Positions 1 to 6,215 of a stretch of 9,582 nt of DNA are shown here, piece after piece. Under the pieces are notes generated by a model. It ran no database searches and had not been told where the DNA came from. It was given only the letters and a program-made list of their open reading frames with translations. A program made the translations under genes and the position numbers. How positions within the stretch are numbered: position 1 is the first letter of the stretch; each line of letters begins with the position of its first letter. The stretch is from PUPG01 sp041686485. GTDB lineage: Bacteria > Bacteroidota > Bacteroidia > Bacteroidales > UBA7960. Where the stretch lies: assembly GCA_041686485.1 (NCBI GenBank), contig JAWLDT010000084.1, forward strand, positions 1 through 9,582. The letters are read 5' to 3'.

Positions 1-186
1 AACAATGCTGCAGATTGGCAGGAGCCTGTAACAACGCCTTCCGACAGGGAATAAACACATGAAACGCCCATGTCGAAGATTTTGACACACAGGGGGGATA
101 TTTTTTTGCCCCCGTTTTACATGCGGATTTTTACTATCTTTGGGTAAAGTGAGTATAATTTTCCACACCAATCCGCTGATTATCCT
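1..186. other. Left-edge intergenic region with possible 3' end of an upstream gene
   Basis: Frame 1 on the plus strand is open from the window edge to a TAA at 52-54. It would encode 17 residues ending in TTPSDRE, which could be the tail of a gene lying outside the window. The piece is too short to assign, and frame 3 is open to 80, so this is a guess. At 92-96 and 109-113 a GGGGG/CCCCC pair encloses a T-rich loop and is followed by GTTTTAC. This could be a weak terminator for such an upstream gene, but the stem is short and the loop long. The rest is the leader of the response-regulator gene. Confidence 0.3.
135..142 (+). promoter_or_regulatory. Putative Bacteroidota -7 promoter box for the response regulator
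   Basis: TATCTTTG at 135-142 matches the Bacteroidota primary-sigma -7 consensus TAnnTTTG exactly. It would place transcription start near 149, giving a leader of about 38 bases. No TTTG is found at the usual distance for a -33 box; the nearest, at 105-108, is 26 bases upstream of the box. The call therefore rests on the -7 match and its position before an ATG. Confidence 0.45.
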
Positions 187-1530
187 ATGGGTAAGATCCT
201 GATCATTGATGATGACGCCTATGTTTGTAAGCAGTTGACAGAGTTTCTGCAAAAACACGGGTTTGATGTGCTCTCGGCTTACACGGCCAATAAGGGTCTA
301 AAGCTGCTGAAAAGCGGGGATGTGGATTTCATATTTTGTGATTACCGTTTGCCTGATACCTACGGACTGGAGGCGTTTTCCCGCATTAAAAGGATAGATC
401 CGCATGTGCCGGTGGTTTTTATGACGGCATATGCCGATGTCAGAACGGCCGTGAAGCTGATCCGGCGTGGTGCCCTGGATTATGTGACCAAACCCCTGCT
501 GCCCGAAGCGGTACTTAAACTGGTGTATAAGGGTTTGCAAGATGAGTCTGAGAACAAGGCAGCTTTTGAACAACAATTTATCGCAGGCTCCAGCGTAGCC
601 ATGCAAAATGTGATGACCCATGTTGACCTGGTAGCGCCCACCGACCTGAGTGTGCTGATAGAAGGGGAGACCGGTACGGGAAAAGAGTATGTGGCCAGGC
701 TCATTCATTATCGGAGTCACAGGCAGGATAAACCTTTCGTGGCGCTTGATTGTGGTGCACTGCCCGGCGACCTGGCCAACAGCGAATTGTTTGGCCACGT
801 AAAAGGGGCCTTTACCGGCGCCGTCCAGGACAAGAAAGGTTGTTTTGAGGAGGCAGATGGCGGCACATTGTTCCTGGATGAAGTCGGGAACCTGTCACAC
901 GAAAACCAGGCGCGGCTGTTGAGAACGTTGCAGGAAAAAACGATCAGCCGCCTGGGGGACAGCAAAACGGTTGATGTGGATGTCCGCATCATTACCGCCA
1001 CCAATGAGGCATTGCAGGATGAAGTTAAAGAATGGCAGTTTCGCGAAGACCTGTATCACCGTCTCAATGGGTTTAAAATCTCCATACCGCCCCTGCGCGA
1101 GCGTAAAGAAGACATCTTTGTGTTTGCAAAGCGCTTCCTGGAAAACGCCAACCGGGAATTCTATAAATCGGTGGCTGGTTTTGATGAGGAGGTGGAAGCG
1201 ATTTTCCGGCGATATCCCTGGCCCGGGAATATCAGGGAGCTGGAAAGCATCGTTAACAGGTGTGTGTTGCTTGCCTCCGGTAACCTGGTGACTGCCGACA
1301 CCCTGCCGGATGAGCTTAGAAGGGCTGGAATGGAAGTGGAGGAACAGGAAAGACCCGACAAAGAGCGGCCTGCTACGCTAAAACAGGCCGCTATAGCTGC
1401 TGAGCGCGAAGCCATTCTTCACGCACTGAAGATTTCCGGCTACAATAAATCCAAAGCAGCCGACATCCTTGAGGTAGACCGAAAAACGCTGTACAACAAA
1501 ATACGTGAGTACAGCATCCGCTTGCCTTAG
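187..1530 (+). CDS. Sigma-54-dependent response regulator, NtrC/AtoC type
   Basis: A two-component transcription activator that, when phosphorylated, should form an AAA+ ring and remodel sigma-54 RNA polymerase. All three domains are intact in 447 residues, a normal length. The receiver spans about 3-115, with acidic pocket D8-D10, phosphoacceptor D52 (in CDYRLPD), T80 and K102 before a proline. The AAA+ domain spans about 130-365: Walker A GETGTGKE at 160-167, the sigma-54 contact loop GAFTGA at 207-212, Walker B ending LFLDE at 228-232, and FREDLYHRLN at 285-294. A Fis-type helix-turn-helix lies at about 410-440 (SGYNKSKAADILEVDRKTLY). No partner histidine kinase is visible; it may lie left of the window. 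The stop is two bases from that of the convergent baeRF gene. The AtoC/ZraR-like class is certain, the exact regulon unknown. Confidence 0.96.
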   Translation: MGKILIIDDDAYVCKQLTEFLQKHGFDVLSAYTANKGLKLLKSGDVDFIFCDYRLPDTYGLEAFSRIKRIDPHVPVVFMTAYADVRTAVKLIRRGALDYVTKPLLPEAVLKLVYKGLQDESENKAAFEQQFIAGSSVAMQNVMTHVDLVAPTDLSVLIEGETGTGKEYVARLIHYRSHRQDKPFVALDCGALPGDLANSELFGHVKGAFTGAVQDKKGCFEEADGGTLFLDEVGNLSHENQARLLRTLQEKTISRLGDSKTVDVDVRIITATNEALQDEVKEWQFREDLYHRLNGFKISIPPLRERKEDIFVFAKRFLENANREFYKSVAGFDEEVEAIFRRYPWPGNIRELESIVNRCVLLASGNLVTADTLPDELRRAGMEVEEQERPDKERPATLKQAAIAAEREAILHALKISGYNKSKAADILEVDRKTLYNKIREYSIRLP

Positions 1531-1532
1531 CG

Positions 1533-2675
1533 TTAGTAACGAAGGGCTGCCGCCGCCATGGTTCCTTCTTCCGGCATCTCATCCTCATCCATCAGGTAAA
1601 CGCGACCACCCTGTAAAAAAGCATCGATGGCCGACCGGTCAAGCAGGCAATGATTATCAGGGCGTTTCTTGTCATGGATGTCAACATCACCGCTTGCACT
1701 GTCAAAAACGCCATACAGGTTTTTGTCTTTCAACACAAACAGGCTGTCTATCCGGCCATTTTTTGCCGCCTGGACAATATCTCCCATGATGGTTGTCGTC
1801 CGGCTTTTGCCGGTCAAAAAGTGATAGTGCTCAAGGGCTTCTCTGCGTTGCTTGTTAAACGCCTCTTCCAGAAGCGCCCAGGCTTCCCTGTGCAGGGTAT
1901 CCATCTGCTTGTTCTCAGGACTTCCCTGTATATAACTGCCATGTAGGTTTTTATATGTATTCACCTTCCGGTAAAGGCCAAAGATGTATTCGACACATGC
2001 CAGCAGCAGAGGGGCCTCGTAGTCCTGCAGCACCTCTGCCAGGTTTTTGTCGACCTCACGGAGATGCTTCAGCACTTCTTCTTTTTTATCGTCTTTGCCG
2101 CTGCCATGGCCATGATAGACGCCCTGTCCGCCCCGGGTCGCACCTGAGAACTGCAGTGACTTTTCTTCATAATCATGACCCACGGAATCTTCTATCTTTT
2201 GTGGCACCAGGTCTTCAATTCCAATCTCCATGATATAATCCCGCGTGCCTTCAAACAGTCTTGCCTGTTGCAGGCTTAACGCCAGAATTAAAAAGCGGCC
2301 GTCGTTATTATACATCGGGATAAGCGGCAACAGGTGAAACCGGTTGCTGACTTCAGCACGTTCACGGAAATGCGCGGGAAACGTCGAATAGGCGAACTTG
2401 CCCGGACTCATGAACACAGCCAGTCCGTCCGACATGTATCGCCATAACGACGAATCCTCAAGCAACATGTTCAATGGCTTCATAAACTCCTCCACTTGCT
2501 TCTCTTTCAGCCAGTGCGCCTCAAGGGTTTTCCTTATCTCCCGTGTTTTGTTCTTTAAAGCGATCTGCGCTTCTTTGTTGTCTCCGACACGGTTTGTAGG
2601 AATGTATATAGAAACGCATGGTTCCTGTTTAACATCTGCAAGCTCCTGGAATGTCTTCCTTGTGATTATAGGCAT
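1533..2675 (-). CDS. baeRF-type (eRF1/Pelota-related) probable ribosome-associated or hibernation factor
   Basis: A cytoplasmic protein of 380 residues that I recognise as resembling the bacterial archaeo-eukaryotic release-factor group, probably baeRF family 3, related to the hibernation factor Balon. Such proteins are thought to bind the ribosomal A site under stress; that role is inferred here from family likeness. The N-terminal part (about 1-100) opens with the family-like stretch EPCVSIYIPTNRVGDNKEAQ. The middle part holds strand FLILALSLQQARLFEG (128-143), then a Gly/His-rich loop at 176-193 containing GGQ at 182-184, then a charged helix at about 194-217. The C-terminal part (about 280-380) contains AAKNGRIDSLFV, typical of eRF1-like domain 3. 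I start at MPIITRK, position 2675; the open frame continues 31 codons upstream, but that extension runs into a repeat. No Shine-Dalgarno is visible. The DJ-1-like gene is 109 bases upstream on the same strand. Confidence 0.8.
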   Translation of the reverse strand: MPIITRKTFQELADVKQEPCVSIYIPTNRVGDNKEAQIALKNKTREIRKTLEAHWLKEKQVEEFMKPLNMLLEDSSLWRYMSDGLAVFMSPGKFAYSTFPAHFRERAEVSNRFHLLPLIPMYNNDGRFLILALSLQQARLFEGTRDYIMEIGIEDLVPQKIEDSVGHDYEEKSLQFSGATRGGQGVYHGHGSGKDDKKEEVLKHLREVDKNLAEVLQDYEAPLLLACVEYIFGLYRKVNTYKNLHGSYIQGSPENKQMDTLHREAWALLEEAFNKQRREALEHYHFLTGKSRTTTIMGDIVQAAKNGRIDSLFVLKDKNLYGVFDSASGDVDIHDKKRPDNHCLLDRSAIDAFLQGGRVYLMDEDEMPEEGTMAAAALRY

Positions 2676-2712
2676 AATTGTGATTGTTGAATGTTTGTGT
2701 TTGGTTTTCAAC

Positions 2713-2737
2713 ATAGAAGGCACGAAGGACACGAAGG
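2713..2737. repeat. Short 9-bp-period CACGAAGG repeat
   Basis: CACGAAGG occurs at 2721-2728 and 2730-2737, preceded by the related AGAAGG at 2715-2720, giving a 9-base period. It lies in the 109-bp spacer between the DJ-1-like and baeRF genes. Sequences of this kind are scattered in many Bacteroidota intergenic regions, from general familiarity rather than a search. A related motif is at 7359-7379. Confidence 0.6.
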
Positions 2738-2784
2738 TTTCCTCCTGTGTGTTAAACACTTTTAACAACAGAAAAAGTATCTGT

Positions 2785-3423
2785 TTATGGTTGTGCCGGC
2801 AGATCTTCGATGTCGGGTGCTATAAGTACTTCCTCTTCAATGGCTGCGGAAAATTCATAAAGGTCTGGTGGCGTTCTGGAGGTGATCAGGTTTTCATGGA
2901 TAACGACTGATTCATCCACGTAGTTGGCGCCAGCTTCCTCCAGTTCATCTTTAATACCTTCAAAGCCGGTACTGGTTACACCATCCATAACGCCAGCGGT
3001 AATCAGCACCTGTGGACCGTGGCAAATAGCTGCGACCACCTTACCGGAGTTGTAAAAGTCACGGGCAAAGTCAACGACGTCCTCATGCTCACGCAGGGCA
3101 TCTGGTGCTTGTCCGCCGGGAATAATGAGGGCATCAAAATCTGCTACATCTACATCCTGAATGGCCCGCTCTATATATATGGTGAAGTCGCTGTTATAGG
3201 CAGTAACCAGCTCCTCTTCCGGGCCGATGACGGTTACTTCGGCACCACGGTTCATGAGGTAGCCCATCGGCATGTAAGCTTCTCCGTCGTGGAAACCTTC
3301 GCCGGTCAATACCGCAATTTCAGGTTTTGCTGTTACCTCAGCCTCCTGGCGGGTTTCGGGCTGACAGGCAGCCAGTATCATCAGCATGGCTGTAAACAAG
3401 GGAATCAATTTTTTTGTGTTCAT
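2785..3423 (-). CDS. DJ-1/PfpI-family lipoprotein
   Basis: A 212-residue DJ-1/PfpI superfamily protein, probably anchored outside the cytoplasm by a lipid. Residues 1-20 form a lipoprotein signal: basic MNTKK, a hydrophobic stretch, then lipobox LAAC with C20 as the lipidated residue. The fold follows from about 34: strand EIAVLTGEGF, the GAEVTVIGP segment (60-68), DALIIPGGQAPD (98-108), and the nucleophile elbow AAICHGPQVL (131-140) with C134 and H135 as predicted catalytic residues. SRTPPDL (182-188) closes the pocket region. Relatives include PfpI/YhbO-like proteases, glyoxalases or proposed deglycases; the substrate cannot be read from sequence. Most family members lack a lipoprotein signal, so the envelope location is notable. 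It is upstream of, and could be co-transcribed with, the baeRF gene. The start at 3423 is fixed by the signal peptide. Confidence 0.92.
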   Translation of the reverse strand: MNTKKLIPLFTAMLMILAACQPETRQEAEVTAKPEIAVLTGEGFHDGEAYMPMGYLMNRGAEVTVIGPEEELVTAYNSDFTIYIERAIQDVDVADFDALIIPGGQAPDALREHEDVVDFARDFYNSGKVVAAICHGPQVLITAGVMDGVTSTGFEGIKDELEEAGANYVDESVVIHENLITSRTPPDLYEFSAAIEEEVLIAPDIEDLPAQP

Positions 3424-3694
3424 GGCTCTTGTGTTTATTGGTTTTACAAAACAAGGTTTTTACAAGTTGTCATACCGATATGGTTCCGGTAAGCCTGTAT
3501 ACATAATCAAAGATTCGTGCCACAAAGGCATAGCTGATGGGGGATAAGAAGTAAAGGTTCTGATAATCAGCTAAATAAATATTATCGCGGCTTGTAAGCA
3601 ACTGGGATGTTAGGTTGGTCATGTGGCAAAATTTCCGACATATTGGGGAACTGTTGCTACAGTGTATCCAAAATCTGTGGGGATGATTATTAGG

Positions 3695-3708
3695 GCTCGA
3701 AGCTGGAA
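3695..3708 (+). repeat. Two-unit GCTNGAA heptamer repeat
   Basis: GCTCGAA (3695-3701) is followed directly by GCTGGAA (3702-3708). These are the same heptamers, in the same order, as in the larger arrays at 9433-9467 (plus) and 7647-7710 (minus). Here the tract is short and abuts the first two-hairpin element. Confidence 0.6.
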
Positions 3709-3719
3709 GCACTCCTTGT

Positions 3720-3767
3720 CCCCGCATTGCATGCAGGGTTATTCATGTTAAACCCCTAACGGGGTTT
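3720..3767 (-). repeat. Two-hairpin repeat element, copy A
   Basis: Read on the minus strand, this is AAACCCC-GTTA-GGGGTTT (7-bp stem, 3767-3750), a linker ending in GAATAA, then CCCTGCAT-GCA-ATGCGGGG (8-bp stem with one T.G pair, 3738-3720). Copy B at 3912-3959 has the same layout in the opposite orientation. Stems differ in sequence but keep their pairing. It looks like a dispersed palindromic intergenic element of the BIME/REP kind; no function is shown. Confidence 0.75.
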
Positions 3768-3911
3768 CCGCGTGGCCGAAATACAATTACGCCATTGACT
3801 ATAAGCGCCTCCTTCATAAACTCAGTTTAGAGAAACAAAAGCGTTGATTCAGGGGGGTTGAACGACAAAATGAGGAATATTAAATCAAAATACGAACAAT
3901 GCCCCACCGTC

Positions 3912-3959
3912 TAATCCCGTCAGGGATTAAATGTGAATAACCTCGAATGTAATTCGGGG
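3912..3959 (+). repeat. Two-hairpin repeat element, copy B
   Basis: Hairpin 1 is TAATCCC-GTCA-GGGATTA (3912-3929). The linker reads AATGTGAATAA, and hairpin 2 is CCTCGAAT-GTA-ATTCGGGG (3941-3959; 8 bp with one T.G). Spacing and linker match copy A, which lies inverted 144 bp upstream. The loop of hairpin 2 is GNA in both copies. Confidence 0.75.
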
Positions 3960-3970
3960 AGAAAGCACGC

Positions 3971-4043
3971 CCCATACACCCCATACACGTGAACCCTGAA
4001 AGGGTTCAATTCAGTTGGAGGCCGGACTTGGACGGCCTGCCAA
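3971..4043 (+). repeat. Tandem 9-mer followed by a third, related hairpin pair
   Basis: CCCATACAC is repeated twice at 3971-3988. Hairpin GAACCCT-GAA-AGGGTTC follows at 3991-4007. A second hairpin has arms AGGCCG (4019-4024) and CGGCCT (4033-4038), extended by TTGG/CCAA at 4015-4018 and 4040-4043 across a one-base bulge. Its loop contains ACTTGG and it is preceded by GGAG (4017-4020). It thus links the two-hairpin layout to the REP-like hairpins of the adjacent array. Confidence 0.6.
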
Positions 4044-4060
4044 TTACAAAAAAGGAGCAG

Positions 4061-4224
4061 TGGTAGACGCAGCACTTGGGCTGCGTAACGTAAAATATGT
4101 GGCCAATGGTAGCCGCAGCACTTGGGCTGCGTAACGTAAAATATGTGGCCAATGGTAGACGCAGCACTTGGGCTGCGTAACGTAAAATATGTGGCCAATG
4201 GTAGCCGCTGCACTTGGGCTGCTA
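4061..4224 (+). repeat. Tandem 46-bp array of REP-like GTAG hairpins
   Basis: Three units of exactly 46 bp (4061-4106, 4107-4152, 4153-4198) differ at only one position (A/C after GTAG). A degenerate fourth begins at 4199. Each unit has GTAG, then a hairpin with arms (A)CGCAGC and GCTGCG(T) around an ACTTGG loop, then a constant tail containing AAAATATGTGGCCAA. In the fourth copy the left arm is CGCTGC, creating one T.T mismatch, and a G is lost after the right arm. The GTAG-plus-palindrome form matches REP sequences mobilised by RAYT transposases; no RAYT gene lies in this window. The array sits just beyond the 3' end of radA. Confidence 0.85.
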
Positions 4225-4308
4225 ACGCAAATACAAACACATGAAACTTTATCCAAAGAGCAGCTGAAAAGCTTGGTCGATCCGTGTTACCGGGTGTACG
4301 TTGATGCC
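4210..4308. repeat. 99-bp duplicate of 4409-4507 at a false gap
   Basis: These 99 bases are identical to 4409-4507 immediately after the N run. They include a second copy of the last 20 codons of radA (including its stop) and part of the last REP-like hairpin. Identical 99-bp ends on both sides of a fixed-length gap indicate unmerged contig overlap, not a biological duplication. Confidence 0.9.
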
Positions 4309-4408
4309 NNNNNNNNNNNNNNNNNNNNNNNNNNNNNNNNNNNNNNNNNNNNNNNNNNNNNNNNNNNNNNNNNNNNNNNNNNNNNNNNNNNNNNNNNNNN
4401 NNNNNNNN
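4309..4408. other. Assembly gap of 100 N
   Basis: Exactly 100 unknown bases, the conventional placeholder for a gap of unknown size. Flanking identity suggests that no sequence is really missing and that 199 bases should be removed when merging. Confidence 0.97.
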
Positions 4409-4447
4409 GCACTTGGGCTGCTAACGCAAATACAAACACATGAAACT

Positions 4448-5818
4448 TTATCCAAAGAGCAGCTGAAAAGCTTGGTCGATCCGTGTTACCGGGTGTACGT
4501 TGATGCCGAGATCTTTTTTCTCCAGCCCTTTAAGGTTATGTTTGGATACCAGGATATCATGGAAACCCAGTTTTCCGGCTTCCGAGATCCGTTGTTCAAT
4601 GCGTGTCACGGGACGTATTTCGCCGGTAAGGCCTACCTCGGCAGCAAAACAGGTATGTTTGGTGACGGGCATATCTTCGTTGGATGACAGCACGGCGCAC
4701 AAGACACCCAGGTCGATGGCGGGGTCATCCACCTTCAGGCCTCCTGCTACATTCAGGAAGACATCTTTGGCGGCGATACGGAAGCCGCATCTTTTTTCGA
4801 GTACAGCCAGGAGCATGTTGAGGCGGCGAAGGTCAAAGCCGGTGGCTGATCGCTGTGGCGTTCCGTAGGCTGCCGAGCTGACCAGTGCCTGGGTCTCGAT
4901 CAGTATAGGGCGCAACCCTTCGATGGTGGCCGACACCGTCACTCCGCTTAAGGTTTCTTCGCCCTGCGAAAGCAGTAGTTCAGAAGGGTTGGGCACTTCC
5001 CGCAGCCCGTTGTCGCGCATTTCGAAAATGCCCAGCTCACTGGTGCTGCCAAAACGGTTTTTGGCCGACCGCAGGATGCGGTACATGTGGTTGTGGTCGC
5101 CTTCAAACTGAAGGACGGTGTCCACCATATGTTCCAGGAGTTTTGGTCCGGCGAGGTTTCCTTCTTTGGTGATATGTCCGATCAGGAATACCGGAGTCGC
5201 ACTTTCTTTGGCATAGCGCTGAAACTCGGCCGCACATTCCCGGATCTGGGATACGCTGCCGGCGGCGGCATCCAGCTGGCTTGTTGTCAGGGTTTGGATG
5301 GAATCGATGATCACCATCTGTGGCTTCAGTGAGGCGATGTGGTTGAAGATGGCTTCGGTGTTGGTTTCTGTCAGGACGTAACAGTCCTGATGCTGGTATC
5401 CCAGTCGCCGGGCACGCAAGCTGAGCTGCATATCACTTTCTTCGCCGGAGATGTAGAGCACCCGCTGATCCTGCGCCAGCATGGCGATCTGCAGCATCAG
5501 GGTCGACTTGCCGATGCCGGGCTCACCGCCTACCAGCATCAAGGCACCCGGAACGATGCCGCCTCCCAGAACCCTGTCCATCTCCGGACTGCCGGAGTGT
5601 ATGCGCTGGCCGGCACTGGCGTCCACCTCATGTATCAGCCTGGGTTTGGAAGGTTCGGTAGCTAAGGTGGTGTTTCGTGCCCCACCCTGAGACTTGTCCC
5701 GCTGCAGGATCTCTTCCACGTAGGTGTTCCACTCCCCGCAGGAGGTGCACCTGCCCATCCATTTGGGAGATTGTGCCCCGCAGCTGCTGCAAACATATAC
5801 TGTTTTTGTCTTTGCCAT
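4448..5818 (-). CDS. radA: DNA repair protein RadA (Sms)
   Basis: RadA is a RecA-like, DnaB-like hexameric helicase that promotes branch migration and processing of recombination intermediates in the cytoplasm. All family landmarks are present in 456 residues, a normal length. A zinc finger uses C10, C13, C24 and C27. Walker A GGEPGIGKST is at 97-106, Walker B MVIIDSIQT at 168-176, and the RadA-specific KNRFG at 253-257. A Lon-protease-like C-terminal domain runs from about 280 to 456, including AAEVGLTGEIRPV. The start at 5818 gives the standard N-terminus MAKTKTVYVCSSCG. The gene is intact: the apparent second C-terminus before the N gap is an assembly artefact. A heptamer repeat array starts 16 bases upstream of the ATG, and REP-like hairpins follow about 26 bases after the stop. 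It is probably monocistronic. Confidence 0.98.
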   Translation of the reverse strand: MAKTKTVYVCSSCGAQSPKWMGRCTSCGEWNTYVEEILQRDKSQGGARNTTLATEPSKPRLIHEVDASAGQRIHSGSPEMDRVLGGGIVPGALMLVGGEPGIGKSTLMLQIAMLAQDQRVLYISGEESDMQLSLRARRLGYQHQDCYVLTETNTEAIFNHIASLKPQMVIIDSIQTLTTSQLDAAAGSVSQIRECAAEFQRYAKESATPVFLIGHITKEGNLAGPKLLEHMVDTVLQFEGDHNHMYRILRSAKNRFGSTSELGIFEMRDNGLREVPNPSELLLSQGEETLSGVTVSATIEGLRPILIETQALVSSAAYGTPQRSATGFDLRRLNMLLAVLEKRCGFRIAAKDVFLNVAGGLKVDDPAIDLGVLCAVLSSNEDMPVTKHTCFAAEVGLTGEIRPVTRIEQRISEAGKLGFHDILVSKHNLKGLEKKDLGINVHPVTRIDQAFQLLFG

Positions 5819-5834
5819 AAATTATTAAAGTTAA

Positions 5835-5866
5835 CGGTGAACAGTAAACAGTAAACGGTGAACGGT
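5835..5866 (+). repeat. CRGTRAA heptamer array upstream of radA
   Basis: Units in order are CGGTGAA, CAGTAAA, CAGTAAA, CGGTGAA and a partial CGGTA, at 5835-5867. The array lies 17 to 48 bases before the radA start codon, so in the leader or core promoter region. The same family appears at 7715-7776 (minus) and 9380-9428 (plus). Confidence 0.8.
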
Positions 5867-5904
5867 ATGTCAATGCCTGAAATACGTTGACCGGTATATT
5901 CATT

Positions 5905-5996
5905 GTCATTTGGCGCTGCACGCCGTCATTCATTTTGCTGTTATTGCGCTGCGATGTCATTTACTTTGCTGTCATTTAAGGCTGCGCCTTGTCATT
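5905..5996 (+). repeat. GTCATT-punctuated mini-hairpin repeat
   Basis: GTCATT occurs at 5905, 5925, 5956, 5971 and 5991. Small G+C-rich palindromes sit between some of them: GGCG-CTGCA-CGCC (5912-5924) and AAGGC-TGC-GCCTT (5978-5990). A less symmetric TGCGCTGCGAT lies at 5945-5955. This looks like a simple dispersed intergenic repeat family; no gene is present. Confidence 0.65.
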
Positions 5997-6044
5997 CAAC
6001 AGGCATTGGGTAACTGGATTGTTGGGTACCTATCTGTTTTTACC

Positions 6045-6150
6045 CACAAATTTCTCAAATTAAAACGCAAATTTTTACAAATTTTTCAGCAACCCTCGCT
6101 CTCTGGGAAGTGCAATAGGATTTTGTGCTAATTTGAGATAATTTGTGCAA
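6045..6150. repeat. Imperfect inverted repeat, CACAAATT-CTCAAATTA type
   Basis: The left arm at about 6045-6074 contains CACAAATTTCTCAAATTA. The right arm at about 6121-6149, read in reverse, contains CACAAATTATCTCAAATTA, one base longer. The centre (about 6080-6120) is unrelated sequence. A further ATTTGAGCCAATTT follows at 6153-6166. The element sits just beyond the 3' end of the epimerase gene. Confidence 0.55.
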
Positions 6151-6215
6151 CAATTTGAGCCAATTTTTGGATAATAAAGATTTTCCGTAATTGTTTAACA
6201 CTTCACTTAACATGA

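Larger units (their letters stand above)
3424..4447. other. Long gene-free spacer rich in hairpin repeats
   Basis: About 1 kb between the DJ-1-like gene and the 3' end of radA without a convincing gene. The left part (3424-3690) shows nothing I can name beyond A+T-rich leader sequence. From 3695 it carries heptamer repeats, two inverted two-hairpin elements, a third hairpin pair, a tandem 46-bp REP-like array and a false assembly gap, each listed separately. The stretch 3768-3910 between the inverted elements holds no recognisable feature. Confidence 0.7.

Noticed and set aside
2676..2768. N-terminal extension of the baeRF-type gene to 2768
   Set aside because: The extra 31 residues translate the CACGAAGG repeat and nearby spacer, while MPIITRK at 2675 starts the family-like sequence.
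3508..3522. Sigma-54 promoter upstream of the DJ-1-like gene (minus-strand TGGCACG then TTTG)
   Set aside because: The -24 half is good, and a sigma-54 activator lies nearby, but the essential GC of the -12 half is TG here, so a chance match is more likely.
3470..3727. 85-codon open frame on the minus strand
   Set aside because: It runs through heptamer and hairpin repeats, matches no family I know, and has no clear translation or promoter signals.
4061..4224. Possible CRISPR array from evenly spaced repeats
   Set aside because: The 46-bp units are direct, nearly identical tandem copies with no variable spacers, and no cas genes are present.
4249..4308. Partial duplication of radA
   Set aside because: It is an exact copy confined to the 99-bp flank of the N run, so it is an unmerged contig overlap.
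4189..4687. Open frames reading across the first N run
   Set aside because: They include unknown bases and antisense radA sequence; the gap itself is an artefact.
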